Source: Methylomicrobium sp. wino1
Lineage (GTDB): Bacteria > Pseudomonadota > Gammaproteobacteria > Methylococcales > Methylomonadaceae
Reading direction: 5' to 3'
DNA: 64,000 nucleotides
Assembly: GCF_003932755.1 (NCBI RefSeq)
Contig: NZ_CP024202.1
Coordinates: 1,736,001-1,800,000, forward strand
In this document: positions 8,206 to 17,029 of the stretch, piece after piece
How the letters are laid out: every line of letters starts with the position of its first letter
How positions within the stretch are numbered: position 1 is the first letter of the stretch
Position numbers and translations under genes: made by a program
Notes under the pieces: generated by a model
Told to the model about the DNA's origin: nothing
The model's database searches: none
What the model saw: the letters and a program-made list of their open reading frames with translations, nothing else

Positions 8206-9609
8206 TTAAAACTCAATGGTTTGTCCGACTTCGGGAAGCGAAGCGTCCCAGCCGGTACGGTGAAAACACGTGCGTAACGAATGCGAGGCGTTGAGTTCGC
8301 CGTGGATCAAATACAGCCGGGGCTTGGGTTCTTTGAACGCCGAGGCCCAGCGGAGCAGCTGGCTTTGGTCGGCATGCGCGCTTAAGCCGCCGAGCGTATG
8401 AATCGTGGCTTGCACATGGATTTTACTGCCTAGGATCTTCAAGTCTTTCTGACCTTCGACTAAGGTTCTCCCCAGGGTACCTTGAGCCTGAAAGCCGACG
8501 AACACGACATGCGCATCGCGACGCCAGAGGTTGTATTTCAGATGATGGCGGATGCGTCCGCCGGTACACATGCCGCTGCCGGCTATGATGATGCTGCCGC
8601 CTGCGATGCGGTTGATCGCCATCGAGTCTTCAGTCGATTCTGAATAGACCAGATTCGGCAGCCAAGTTTGCCAGCCGTCTTTGCGCTTGGCGATGTGTTT
8701 GAATTCGGGGTCGTCATCGTTGAACAAATGGCTATGATCGTCGTAAATTTTGCTGGCTTCGATCGCCATCGGGCTGTCCAGAAAGACCTGTTGTTGTGGC
8801 AACGCGCCTTCCCGATAAAGTTTACCGAGCCAATAAATCAAGTCTTGGGTTCGTCCGACCGCGAATGACGGAATGATCACATTGCCGCCGTTGCCTTGAG
8901 CCGCGATGAGTATTTCGCGTAATTCGTCGAGCGTCGTATCTAATGGTTTGTGATCACGATCGCCATAAGTCGATTCCAATAACAGGATATCCGCCTCGGT
9001 GAGTTGTTCCGGGTCATACAATAAAGGCGAATGCCGATTACCGAGATCGCCGGAAAATACCAAGGTTTTTTGCTGCGGGCCGTTGTTTGATTTCAATTCT
9101 ACAATCGCGGATCCGAGAATGTGTCCGGCATCATGAAAGGTGACCGACAAGCCAGGTACTATTTCAGTGGGTTCGCGATAGGCGGTAGGCTTGCGAAGTT
9201 GCAGCAGAGCTTCGACATCTTCGAGCGTATAGAGCGGTTCGAGCAATTTTTTTCCGGAACGTTGGCGCCGTTTGTTTTCCCATTCAGTATCGCGCAACTG
9301 CAGTAAGGCTGCGTCTTTGAGTAATAGGTCGAGCAGATGAAAGCTGCCTTCGGTCAGAAAAAGATCGCCTCTGAAACCGTCTTTATAAAGTTGCGGCAGA
9401 CGTCCCGAGTGATCCAGGTGGGCATGCGACAACACGACAGCGTCGATGTCCGACGGTTTGAACGGGAATCGGGATCGGTTTTGTTTGTCGGCGGCTTTGC
9501 CGCCTTGAAATATGCCGCAATCGATCAAAATGCGCTTATTGTTCGATTCCAAGAGATAACAGGAGCCAGTCACCTGGCCGGTGGCGCCGAGAAAAGTGAG
9601 TTTATTCAT
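8206..9609 (-). CDS. beta-CASP metallo-beta-lactamase-fold nuclease-like hydrolase
   Basis: The 467-residue protein starts MNKLTFLGATGQVTGSCYLL, the hallmark of the YsgC/CPSF73-like subgroup of the metallo-beta-lactamase superfamily. The metal-binding motif LSHAHLDHSG (about residues 59-68) and later conserved DAGH and SGDLG segments are intact. A beta-CASP insertion follows (FAVGRTQDLIYWL, DSPMAIEAS), then the GSGMCTGGRIRHHL and GGLSAHADQ motifs. The family processes or degrades RNA, probably in the cytoplasm. The exact substrate is not known. All catalytic residues that I can locate are present, and the length is typical. Confidence 0.88.
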   Translation of the reverse strand: MNKLTFLGATGQVTGSCYLLESNNKRILIDCGIFQGGKAADKQNRSRFPFKPSDIDAVVLSHAHLDHSGRLPQLYKDGFRGDLFLTEGSFHLLDLLLKDAALLQLRDTEWENKRRQRSGKKLLEPLYTLEDVEALLQLRKPTAYREPTEIVPGLSVTFHDAGHILGSAIVELKSNNGPQQKTLVFSGDLGNRHSPLLYDPEQLTEADILLLESTYGDRDHKPLDTTLDELREILIAAQGNGGNVIIPSFAVGRTQDLIYWLGKLYREGALPQQQVFLDSPMAIEASKIYDDHSHLFNDDDPEFKHIAKRKDGWQTWLPNLVYSESTEDSMAINRIAGGSIIIAGSGMCTGGRIRHHLKYNLWRRDAHVVFVGFQAQGTLGRTLVEGQKDLKILGSKIHVQATIHTLGGLSAHADQSQLLRWASAFKEPKPRLYLIHGELNASHSLRTCFHRTGWDASLPEVGQTIEF

Positions 9610-9657
9610 AGCCTGCTCTGTATGGGACGATTATAGTCGGGATGGTCTAGGCTGAAT

Positions 9658-9683
9658 CGGTGGACAGTTTGAGCAGTCCACCG
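9658..9683. terminator. hairpin between two minus-strand genes
   Basis: Perfect 8-bp arms CGGTGGAC (9658-9665) and GTCCACCG (9676-9683) with a 10-base loop. It lies just downstream of the 88-residue gene on the minus strand. There is no T-run, so it may be an RNA-stability hairpin rather than a true intrinsic terminator. Confidence 0.45.
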
Positions 9684-9696
9684 GCTGGTGTTTCGA

Positions 9697-9963
9697 TTAT
9701 TTCTTAATACGATCGATAATGCGTTGATAGGCTTCGGTCAGTTCATCGGCAATGACTTTGGTCGCCGATATTAATTCCTCGGTTGTTTCCTTGGTATCGT
9801 CTTTGATTTCCTCGGCTTTGTGTCTTAATTCAGTCCATTTTTTTTCGGCATGCTCCCATTCGTCTTTCGCTTCCTTACCGGCAAGATTTAATTGAACAGC
9901 GATTTCATCGCGTTGTTGTTTGATTTTGTCGGACAGGCTTTCCAGGTCTTTCAAAAGGTCCAT
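9697..9963 (-). CDS. small coiled-coil protein, 88 aa
   Basis: I recognise no named family. The whole protein is charged and helical with heptad-like spacing (DLLKDLESLSDKIKQQRDEI, then EEIKDDTKETTEELISATKV), so it should form a coiled coil. It has no signal peptide, cysteine or membrane segment. It begins after a GGAGACAAT ribosome-binding site (about 9968-9976 on the plus strand). A hairpin follows the stop codon. A cytosolic stress-related or apolipoprotein-like role is possible but unsupported. Confidence 0.65.
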   Translation of the reverse strand: MDLLKDLESLSDKIKQQRDEIAVQLNLAGKEAKDEWEHAEKKWTELRHKAEEIKDDTKETTEELISATKVIADELTEAYQRIIDRIKK

Positions 9964-10111
9964 AGTATTGTCTCCTGATTGTGTTGAGGTCGTTTTTGCG
10001 CTAGAAAAGTGAGCTCGGAATAGATCGAGTAGTCGGTGAGTATATGTGGCTCGGATTCATTTTTATCGTCTGAGTATAATCCAATTCTTCAACGGCTTGT
10101 AATGGAATTTT

Positions 10112-10152
10112 GAATAGGAAAAGGGGAAAGAGGAAAGAGGAAAGGTAGGTGG
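10112..10152. repeat. degenerate heptamer array, GGAAAGA type
   Basis: Three to four imperfect copies of a purine-rich 7-base unit (GGGGAAA / GAGGAAA). It is the shortest and most degenerate of five heptanucleotide arrays in the window; the clearest relative is at 60851-60947. Confidence 0.5.
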
Positions 10153-10250
10153 AGTCGGAAAAAATCCTAATCAATAACGGGAAGTTCGCTCAATGCTGAC
10201 GCTTAGCATTGGTCGATAATAGGCGATTTAATTTTTGCTTATTACCAACT

Positions 10251-10781
10251 ATGAAACAGTTACTGATTATTCTATTCAATTTCCTAATTTTTCCTGTGGT
10301 CGCCTTGGCGCACGGACCGACGCCGCAAAAAGCCAAAGAGAGTATTACCATCGAGGCGCCGGCGGACAATGTTTGGGACGCGGTCAAGCAATTCGGTTCG
10401 ATCGCCGATTGGCATGACGATATACAAAAAAGCGAAGGCGACGGTAAGCACGAATCGGGCGGCAAGCGCACGCTGACTTTTACCGACGGCGAACAACTCA
10501 TCGACGAGCTCGATTATTACAGCGACGAAAACCGGGAATACAGTTACCGCTTGAACAAGGAAAACGTCAAGGCATTGCCGGTCAGTTCTTATTCGATTGA
10601 ATTGCAGGTGACGCCAGGAGAGAACGATAGCAGTAGCATCGTGACTTTGAAAAGCCGTTTTTATCGCGGTGACACCGGCAACACGCCGCCGGAACATCTA
10701 AGTGACGAAGCGGCGGTTAAGGCGATGACGCAGTATTTCAAAAACGGCCTGGCCAGCCTGAAAAAACACGTAGAGAACTGA
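10251..10781 (+). CDS. mxaD: MxaD-like SRPBCC protein (methanol oxidation accessory)
   Basis: The 176-residue protein begins with a signal peptide ending VVALA, so it is periplasmic. The mature end HGPTPQKAKESITIEAPADN is the MxaD signature. A START/SRPBCC fold follows (VWDAVKQFGSIADWHDDI, later LPVSSYSIELQV). MxaD assists interaction between methanol dehydrogenase and cytochrome cL in methylotrophs. The ATG at 10251 is chosen over an upstream start because it gives a proper signal peptide. In most methanotrophs mxaD follows mxaL; here it stands alone about 19 kb upstream of mxaF. A non-MxaD SRPBCC protein is the alternative, but the N-terminal motif argues against it. Confidence 0.75.
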   Translation: MKQLLIILFNFLIFPVVALAHGPTPQKAKESITIEAPADNVWDAVKQFGSIADWHDDIQKSEGDGKHESGGKRTLTFTDGEQLIDELDYYSDENREYSYRLNKENVKALPVSSYSIELQVTPGENDSSSIVTLKSRFYRGDTGNTPPEHLSDEAAVKAMTQYFKNGLASLKKHVEN

Positions 10782-10874
10782 GATTTAGAAGGCCGCTCAT
10801 ACGGCATTACGGAGCAGGGATACTATCGGATTTTTATTTCAGGGTATCAGCGTTTGTATATTCATCTCGTGTAA

Positions 10875-11300
10875 GCATTCAGTCCCACGGACATTCTCGT
10901 TCCCATGCTCTGCGCTCATCTTTATACACAAGTACCGGTAAAGGTGCTGAACAGAGGTTATCGAATACCTGGGAACGGTACTGTTTGAAAAATCAGTGGA
11001 TATTGAAAGTCAATGGCTTTCCCTCACCTAGCATTAGGTGAGGGACGACGAAGGCGTTGCTCCCACAAAGGGTCGGATGCTCTGTGGGAGCGATCCCCAG
11101 ATCGCGATTTCGAGGCCGAGAGTGTTAAGTGACAATAAATGGTATCGAGGCCACATTGGCTAAGATTGCAAAAGGATAATTTATGACTTATGTATAACGA
11201 TGAGTGCTCTGCGTGGGAATGCCTGAGTATCGCTCCAGCGGTACGAGACGCTAGAGCGTCTCGGGCTGCATTCCCACGCTGGAGCGTGGGAACGATAGGG
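10875..11300. repeat. composite dispersed-repeat block (families R1 and R3)
   Basis: No gene is present. From left to right: an R1 arm (10875-10935, 'CGTTCCCATGCTCTGCGCTCA'-like); a short R3 palindrome CCTCACCTAGCATTAGGTGAGG (near 11023-11044); a 'TGTGGGAGCGATCCCCAGATCG' unit (about 11082-11104); the 'GGTATCGAGGCCACATTGGC' segment (about 11140-11160); and a second R1 palindrome (11188-11300). The block at 36196-36362 repeats the R3, TGTGGGAGCGATC and GAGGTCACATTGGC units in the same order. Part of it also appears inverted at 4549-4720. Confidence 0.75.
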
Positions 11301-11444
11301 GGTGTGCATAATTACCATCTCGTAGATCAAAATTCGGTGCCGGTCTCCGTCAAAGAACACCGTGAACCCAGCACTTAAATTATCTAAGGGAGCGAACCAT
11401 AGCCAATGGCTTATGGAATTTAGGTGCTGGGTGAATACTTTCAT

Positions 11445-11506
11445 GTAGTCTTGACGGCAGCTATTCCTGCCGCCGACACCTGTCAATCGAGTTACCGAAC
11501 CTGCCT
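11445..11506. repeat. R2 dispersed repeat, inverted copy
   Basis: The sequence 'GACGGCAGCTATTCCTGCCG' followed by 'CCGACACCTGTCAATCGAGTTAC' is the inverted, partial form of the R2 unit seen at 14935 and 17030. Confidence 0.6.
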
Positions 11507-11576
11507 CCTTTGCATTTGAAATAGGGAAGTTATTTATGACCGAACCCTAAGGCGTATGTTCGCTCGAGTAGAGGTA

Positions 11577-12965
11577 TTATTCGTTGATGTACTTTAGGTG
11601 ATGTTTTTGAACCCGGTAACGCAAGGTTTCCCGGGTGGCTTTCAATAACCTTGCCGCCGCCGTTACGTTCATACCGGAGCGGTTAAGCGCCTCCTCGATG
11701 ATTCGCTTTTCGATGTCTTGTAGAGACAGGCTGCCGTCCAGCGGAATGAATATGCCGTCTTCGCGGATGCTGGATTTCGTTGACGGTAAATTAGGCAATT
11801 GTAGCCAATGCTCGGGGAATACCTCACTATCGGAAAGCAGTACGCAACGTTCGATGACGTTATGCAACTCCCGGATATTGCCGGGCCAATCATAGGCTTC
11901 AAGCTTTCGCCAGACGCTTTCAGGGACGATGGCAAGGGTTTTTCCGGTTCGGGCATTGCCTTCGGCGATGAATTGCCAAACCAGTTCGCGCAGGTCTTCC
12001 TTTCGTTCGCGTAAAGGCGGAATATGTAAATTGACGATATTCAGACGATGATACAAATCGCGTCTGAAACTGCCTTTTTCGACGCTTCCTAGCAAATCCC
12101 GGTTGGTTGCGGTGATGATTTGTAAATCGACGCTGATTTCCTGCTCGCCGCCGATACGGCGGAATTTAAATTCTTCGACCGCTTTTAACAGTTTGCCTTG
12201 TAAATCGAGATCTAACTCTCCGATTTCGTCCAGAAACAAGGTGCCGCTGTTGGCTTGTTCGAGCAGGCCGTGGCGGCGTTTTTTCGCGCCGGTAAAAGCG
12301 CCTGCCTCATGGCCGAATAGTTCCGATTCCAGCAGATCCTTTGGGATGGCTGCGCAGTTCAACTCGATCAACGGACCTTGTGCTCGTAGCCCCGAATAAT
12401 GCAGCAAGCGAGTCACTAATCCTTTTCCCGATCCGGTTTCTCCGGTGATGACCAAACTGGAAAATCGCACTTTAGCCAATTGGCCGATCATCTCCTTAAG
12501 CGTTTGAATTTGAGGGCTTGAACCGATCAGTGCGTCGATCGAATAACGGTTGTGCTTGAGGTCGGTTTCCTGGAATAAACGCCGCTGGGCTCTGGCGCTT
12601 CGGGCGGCGCCTTCGACCAACATATTCAAACGGTCCAGGTCGCAAGGTTTTTCAAGAAAGTCGTAAGCGCCGAGGCGTAAGGCTTTGACCGAATCGGCTA
12701 CGGTGCCGTATCCGGTTAGAAACAGCCACTCGGAATGAGCGATGTTCTGACGAACTTTTTCCAGAAAATCCAAGGCATTGCCGTCGGGAAGATTCATATC
12801 CGATAGCACGACCAGTGGTTCTAGGTCCAAATCGATCAACTGATGCTCTGCTTTTGCAAGGGTGTCTGCAACCACCGCGTTCCATGCTTGTTTGTTGAAA
12901 AATCGGGCCAGCTCGTTACCGAGCAGTGCTTCGTCTTCGATAATCAGCAGATTGTTATTGTGCAT
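11577..12965 (-). CDS. sigma-54-dependent response regulator (NtrC family)
   Basis: Three domains fit a 462-residue NtrC-type activator. The receiver domain (1-120) has its phosphoacceptor aspartate in VVLSDMNLPDG (about residue 57). The AAA+ domain (about 150-380) has Walker A GETGSGKG, the sigma-54 contact loop GAFTGA, and Walker B TLFLDEIGEL. The C-terminal Fis-type helix-turn-helix reads MNVTAAARLLKATRETLRYR. The sigma-54 loop is intact, unlike the NtrX protein at 62119. The start codon overlaps the end of the upstream kinase gene by 11 bases, so the two are translated together and form a two-component pair. The target genes are not evident; it does not sit next to a transporter or enzyme on the same strand. 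Confidence 0.9.
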   Translation of the reverse strand: MHNNNLLIIEDEALLGNELARFFNKQAWNAVVADTLAKAEHQLIDLDLEPLVVLSDMNLPDGNALDFLEKVRQNIAHSEWLFLTGYGTVADSVKALRLGAYDFLEKPCDLDRLNMLVEGAARSARAQRRLFQETDLKHNRYSIDALIGSSPQIQTLKEMIGQLAKVRFSSLVITGETGSGKGLVTRLLHYSGLRAQGPLIELNCAAIPKDLLESELFGHEAGAFTGAKKRRHGLLEQANSGTLFLDEIGELDLDLQGKLLKAVEEFKFRRIGGEQEISVDLQIITATNRDLLGSVEKGSFRRDLYHRLNIVNLHIPPLRERKEDLRELVWQFIAEGNARTGKTLAIVPESVWRKLEAYDWPGNIRELHNVIERCVLLSDSEVFPEHWLQLPNLPSTKSSIREDGIFIPLDGSLSLQDIEKRIIEEALNRSGMNVTAAARLLKATRETLRYRVQKHHLKYINE

Positions 12966-14394
12966 GGTTCAGACCGACCGGGCAAGTTAATGAGGCGCAA
13001 GCATGACCTTGAGCATCGTTGGTCAAAACAAGATCGCCACCGAGCGTTTTGGCGAATCGCCGGACTATTGATAGCCCCAAGCCCGTGCCTTGATCATGTG
13101 TGCTGGCGAAAGGACGGATTCCTTGCGTCAATAATTGTTCGGAAAATCCAGGGCCGGTATCTCGCACCTGGATGATCATTTGACTGTCTTTGACGAACGC
13201 ATTGACGGTAATCGTGCCGCCGGCATTGGATAATTCCTGACAGGCGTTGATCAACAAATTGAGCAAGGCCTGGCGAAGTTCCGTTTCCGGCAGCAAAGGC
13301 TTGATGCCGGTTTGTATGTTCAGGTCAAAGACAATGTTGTCAGCCGTTTGATATTTGAGCAGAGTCAATAATTCGTTGATGACGATTTCGAGGTCGACCC
13401 GTTTGGGCGTTTCCGGCGAGTGCTTGGCCAAAGACAGTAGCTCGTTTAGTCGTTGAGTGATACGGTTGGTTTCATTAGCGACCAGTTGCAATCGCTCGGA
13501 TAGGTCGGGGTTTGTGCATTCGTTTTGAATGTTGCGCAATGCGGCCTGTATGCCGGCCAACGGATTTCGCAGTTCATGGGCGGTGCTGGCGGCTAGTTCG
13601 CCTACGACAGCCAATCGTTCGGATCGAGCGAGACTTCGGCTTTGTTCGAGCAGGGTATGGGTCGCGTTGCGAATTTCTTGCTCGAGCAGTTGCCTGTGGT
13701 TTGCATGCTCGAGTTCCAATTCGGCAAGGCGAATGATCAAACGGTTGTAGTTGCTAAACAGCGATTGCAATGCCGGCTCGATATTCCGATCGTCGATCGG
13801 TTGAGGTTCGCCGTCCGCTAATAGCGACAGCAACTCTTTCAAGGCTTCCAAAGGCGCCAGAATTTTTCTACGCAAAAACCGTAAGTCGAGAACCAGCAAG
13901 GTTAAAAAAACCACGGCGGGAAAGATGATTGCGAAATTCAATTCCCATTCGCTGTCGGAATAGACTTGACTCAGCAATTGTTTTTCTTCGCGGATTTGTT
14001 GATTGAAAAAGCCCCCGGCAAGCTTAAGCGTGTCCATCAAGTCCTGACGATATTGACCGGGATTTGCATCTGAAAGTCTTTTGCTTATTTCGATCAGCTC
14101 CAGCGTTTTGGGTGCGCCTGGATATTGTTGTTCAAGGTCGGCGATGATGCTATTCAACAGTTCGGGATCATGACGAGCCGATGGCGAAGAATGTGCAATA
14201 TTATCCAATTGATGCAGAGACAGTTCGAAGATTTTTTGTTGTAGTTGATGTCCGTAGGAAATATCTTCTTTAATGATATTGATTCGGTGCAAGTTGCGCC
14301 AAGTGATGCCGCCGAGAGCGATCAGCTCGATCATGATGAACAGTCCCAGCGTCGCCCCGATGATCGCAATCGGGCGGTATAAAATTTTGTTCAT
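12955..14394 (-). CDS. membrane sensor histidine kinase
   Basis: The chosen start (MNKILYRPIAIIG) gives 479 residues; an in-frame ATG 12 codons upstream has no better ribosome-binding site. Two membrane helices (about 8-30 and 160-180) flank a helical periplasmic domain of roughly 130 residues, probably a four-helix sensor. A HAMP-like linker and coiled coil follow. The HisKA motif is STAHELRNPLAGIQAALRN with the phosphorylated histidine. The ATPase domain has LLINACQEL (N box) and GTGLGLSIVRRFAKTLGG (G2 box). It pairs with the sigma-54 activator encoded immediately downstream. The periplasmic domain has no motif that I can assign, so the ligand is unknown. Confidence 0.88.
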   Translation of the reverse strand: MNKILYRPIAIIGATLGLFIMIELIALGGITWRNLHRINIIKEDISYGHQLQQKIFELSLHQLDNIAHSSPSARHDPELLNSIIADLEQQYPGAPKTLELIEISKRLSDANPGQYRQDLMDTLKLAGGFFNQQIREEKQLLSQVYSDSEWELNFAIIFPAVVFLTLLVLDLRFLRRKILAPLEALKELLSLLADGEPQPIDDRNIEPALQSLFSNYNRLIIRLAELELEHANHRQLLEQEIRNATHTLLEQSRSLARSERLAVVGELAASTAHELRNPLAGIQAALRNIQNECTNPDLSERLQLVANETNRITQRLNELLSLAKHSPETPKRVDLEIVINELLTLLKYQTADNIVFDLNIQTGIKPLLPETELRQALLNLLINACQELSNAGGTITVNAFVKDSQMIIQVRDTGPGFSEQLLTQGIRPFASTHDQGTGLGLSIVRRFAKTLGGDLVLTNDAQGHACASLTCPVGLNHAQ

Positions 14395-14633
14395 TCGTTT
14401 TGTTCCGACAATCTTGTTTAAAGGGGGCATTATAAGGTTAAAAGTCGATAGCGGCCGTGTCTGAAACGTCGATGAATTGAGCCATGATGACCGGCGTCTG
14501 ACTCAATCCAATAAGCCATGGTTGATCGACATGATGATTGTAATGAATGTCATCGCGCTGACCGCGCTGCATCGTCATGAATCTCAAAGTTTAATGTGTT
14601 AAACCTTTTGCCGGCCAAATTTGATTGCGATAG

Positions 14634-14651
14634 ATGTAAAACATTTTACAT
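14634..14651. promoter_or_regulatory. 18-bp operator-like dyad
   Basis: ATGTAAAA and TTTTACAT are perfect 8-bp arms around a 2-base centre. It lies about 240 bases upstream of the histidine-kinase start and about 670 bases upstream of the SulP gene. It resembles a TyrR box (TGTAAA-N6-TTTACA) but the spacer is 4, not 6. No regulator can be named. Confidence 0.4.
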
Positions 14652-14710
14652 GCCAAGTCTGAACCGGATGATTCGGGGAGGAGTTGTTGAGCCATGGATA
14701 ATCTTAATAT

Positions 14711-14884
14711 AGAGCAGTTGAGTGCCTCAAACTACTGTTCGCCCTGAGCCCTTCGGTTGCGCTCAGGAGAGCCTTGTCGATGAAGGGTGGTTTGAGGCTT
14801 AACCAAGCGGGTGAAAGTGTTGTAGACCCTTCATGCTTCGACTTGGCTCAGCACGAACGGTCTACAACACATGCCAACTGCTCT
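14711..14884. repeat. nested inverted-repeat element, 174 bp
   Basis: Outer arms AGAGCAGTTG (14711-14720) and CAACTGCTCT (14875-14884) enclose two further hairpins: GCCTCAAAC/GTTTGAGGC (14724-14732, 14790-14798) and GTGTTGTAGACC/GGTCTACAACAC (14817-14828, 14859-14870). Loops contain the 'TTCGCCCTGAGC' and 'GACTTGGCTCAGCACGAACG' motifs common in intergenic repeats. There is no reading frame. It is either a small non-autonomous mobile element or a repeat-derived structured RNA. Confidence 0.6.
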
Positions 14885-14934
14885 TCACTGTGAAAGTGAG
14901 CCATCTAAAGTACGCGATCAAAATAGGGTGCGGT

Positions 14935-15040
14935 AACTCGACAGACAGGTGTCGGCGGCAGGGAAAGCCGCCGCCAAGCTTACAGGGACGTATTCACAGC
15001 GTTCTGTCTGGCGAGTTACTGCACCCTAACCACCCTGTGC
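14935..15040. repeat. R2 dispersed repeat
   Basis: The copy contains 'CAGGTGTCGGCGGCAGGGAA', then 'GCCGCCGCCAAGCTTACAGG' and 'GACGTATTCACAGCG', ending in 'GCGAGTTACTGCACC'. It aligns over about 80 bases with 17030-17112 at high identity. Confidence 0.7.
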
Positions 15041-15149
15041 CCTTTCATTATCCGGAGTGATGAAAGTAACTTCATGATCGTTAGGATAATTTTTCCGAAC
15101 AACGTCGTGCTTGTTTCGTGCCTCGATGTTTCCTGATCATTTGATTGCC

Positions 15150-15186
15150 GGTTGAAATGCACCGTTTTGATTGGTTGAAATGAACC
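15150..15186 (+). promoter_or_regulatory. doubled operator-like site upstream of the SulP gene
   Basis: Two 14-bp units that differ by one base, GGTTGAAATGCACC (15150-15163) and GGTTGAAATGAACC (15173-15186), are spaced exactly 23 bases apart, about two helical turns. The second is extended to TTGGTT-N6-AACCAA. A -10-like TATATG follows at about 15192. The arrangement suggests cooperative binding of a dimeric regulator to control the transporter gene, whose start is about 135 bases downstream. Confidence 0.5.
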
Positions 15187-15321
15187 AAAGTTATATGAAT
15201 GGGTATGAACCGAGTGTTTTTCGGTGTGTTGAGTTCTGAGCGATTCAACGGATTGTCATAATTGGCATATGTATTGCTGAATATCTGGTTGTTGAAGATT
15301 AACACCGCAAAGGATTCATCC

Positions 15322-16965
15322 ATGAGCACATCCATTCGGGCTGCTACGCCTAAGACAGGTATTCCGGGACTCATTGAAAATTGGCGCAGCGATTTGCCGG
15401 CCGGTTTCCTGGTGTTTTTGATCGCATTGCCGCTTTGCCTAGGCATAGCAATGGCTTCCGGGTTTCCGCCAATGGCCGGCATCATTAGCGCGATAGTCGG
15501 CGGCGTCGTGGTTTCCAGATTGAACGGTTCGTTTATGACGATCAACGGTCCTGCGGCCGGTTTGATCGTCGTACTTGTCGACGCGGTACAATCGTTAGGA
15601 CAGGGTGATGCGATGGCAGGCTATCGTTATACCTTGGCCGCGATTGTCATAGCAAGTGTGTTACAGGTATTGTTAGGGCTATTCAAGGCCGGCAAGCTCA
15701 GCGCTTTTTTTCCGATATCGGTCGTGCATGGCATGCTGGCTGCGATCGGCATCATTATCATGGGCAAACAAATACATACGCTGTTGGGTGTAAAGCCTGA
15801 GGCCGAATCGTTGTTGGGTGCCATTGCCGAAATTCCGCATTCTTTGGTCAATCTGAATCCGGAAGTGGCGTTCATTGGTTTTTCAGGACTACTTTTACTC
15901 GTTGCCTGGGCCTTTTTTAAAAAGCCCGCATTGAAAATGATTCCAGCCCCTCTTTTGGTAGTTTTGACCGGGTTGGGGTTGGGGCAATACTTCGATCTGG
16001 ATCATGTACACCGCTACCTGTTTTTGCCCGATGCCGAAATTTTGCCTCATCACGAATTCACGGTCGGCCCAGCTTTTCTGGTCGCGGTTCCGGAAAACTT
16101 TTGGTCCGGATTTTATTTTCCCGATTTTTCGAAAATCGCAACGATTGAATTCTGGATCTCCGTTGTAGCCATCTGGCTGGTTGGGAGTTTGGAAAGCTTG
16201 CTGAGCGCCGCCGCGGTCGATAAGTTGGATGTTTATAAGCGAAATTCCAAATTGAATAAGGATTTAACAGCGGTCGGAATCGGCAACCTGATTTGCGGTT
16301 TGATCGGCGGTTTACCGATGATCGCCGAAATTGTGCGCAGTTCGGCCAATGTCAATAATGGCGCAAAAACCGGTTGGGCCAATTTTTTTCATGGCTTGTT
16401 TCTATTGATTTTCGTCGCATTGTTCCCGAAACTGATCCATGAAATTCCGTTGGCTTCGCTGGCGGCTCTGTTGGTCTATACAGGCTTTCGTTTGGCTTCG
16501 CCGAAGGAGTTTGCCAAGACAATTTCGATCGGTTGGGACAATTTCGCCGTTTTCGCGGCGACTATTGTCGGTGTGTTGGCAACCGACTTGCTGATCGGCG
16601 TCGCGATAGGCATTGCCGTGGAATTGCTTATTCATATCGCTCGCGGATTGAAATGGAGCCATGTATTTTCGCCGGCTTATCATGTGCGGCGGACAAACGA
16701 AAATACCTATCATATCGAGGTTAGCGGTGCCGCGGTTTTTTCGAATGTCATTGGTTTGAAAAGCTTGGCAGTCGGCTTGCCGGAACGAAAAACCGTTTAT
16801 TTCGATCTCTCCGAGTCGGAATTGATCGATCATACCGTGATGGAGTTCATTCATCATTTCGCCGAGGAGTACAATCAGGCCGGCGGGCAATGCGAAATCG
16901 TCGGTTTGGAATATCATCGGCCTTATTCGAATCATCGTTTGGCCGCGCGCCGAAAAGTGATTTAA
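15322..16965 (+). CDS. SulP-family anion transporter
   Basis: The ATG at 15322 follows an AAAGGA ribosome-binding site and gives a 547-residue protein; upstream in-frame starts lack this. SulP proteins move sulfate, bicarbonate or other anions across the inner membrane with Na+ or H+. The first helix region reads GFLVFLIALPLCLGIAMASG, matching the family consensus. Ten or more hydrophobic segments follow up to about residue 460. The last 80 residues form a STAS-like domain (TVYFDLSESELIDHTVMEFI). It is followed at some distance by the Ehr-type complex genes on the same strand. The substrate is not determinable here; bicarbonate is an attractive guess given that context, but it is only a guess. 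Confidence 0.87.
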   Translation: MSTSIRAATPKTGIPGLIENWRSDLPAGFLVFLIALPLCLGIAMASGFPPMAGIISAIVGGVVVSRLNGSFMTINGPAAGLIVVLVDAVQSLGQGDAMAGYRYTLAAIVIASVLQVLLGLFKAGKLSAFFPISVVHGMLAAIGIIIMGKQIHTLLGVKPEAESLLGAIAEIPHSLVNLNPEVAFIGFSGLLLLVAWAFFKKPALKMIPAPLLVVLTGLGLGQYFDLDHVHRYLFLPDAEILPHHEFTVGPAFLVAVPENFWSGFYFPDFSKIATIEFWISVVAIWLVGSLESLLSAAAVDKLDVYKRNSKLNKDLTAVGIGNLICGLIGGLPMIAEIVRSSANVNNGAKTGWANFFHGLFLLIFVALFPKLIHEIPLASLAALLVYTGFRLASPKEFAKTISIGWDNFAVFAATIVGVLATDLLIGVAIGIAVELLIHIARGLKWSHVFSPAYHVRRTNENTYHIEVSGAAVFSNVIGLKSLAVGLPERKTVYFDLSESELIDHTVMEFIHHFAEEYNQAGGQCEIVGLEYHRPYSNHRLAARRKVI

Positions 16966-17029
16966 TGAAGGCGGGTTAGGATTTGGTCGTAAATAACTTT
17001 CCTATTTTATCGAGGGTTCGGTTGCTCGA

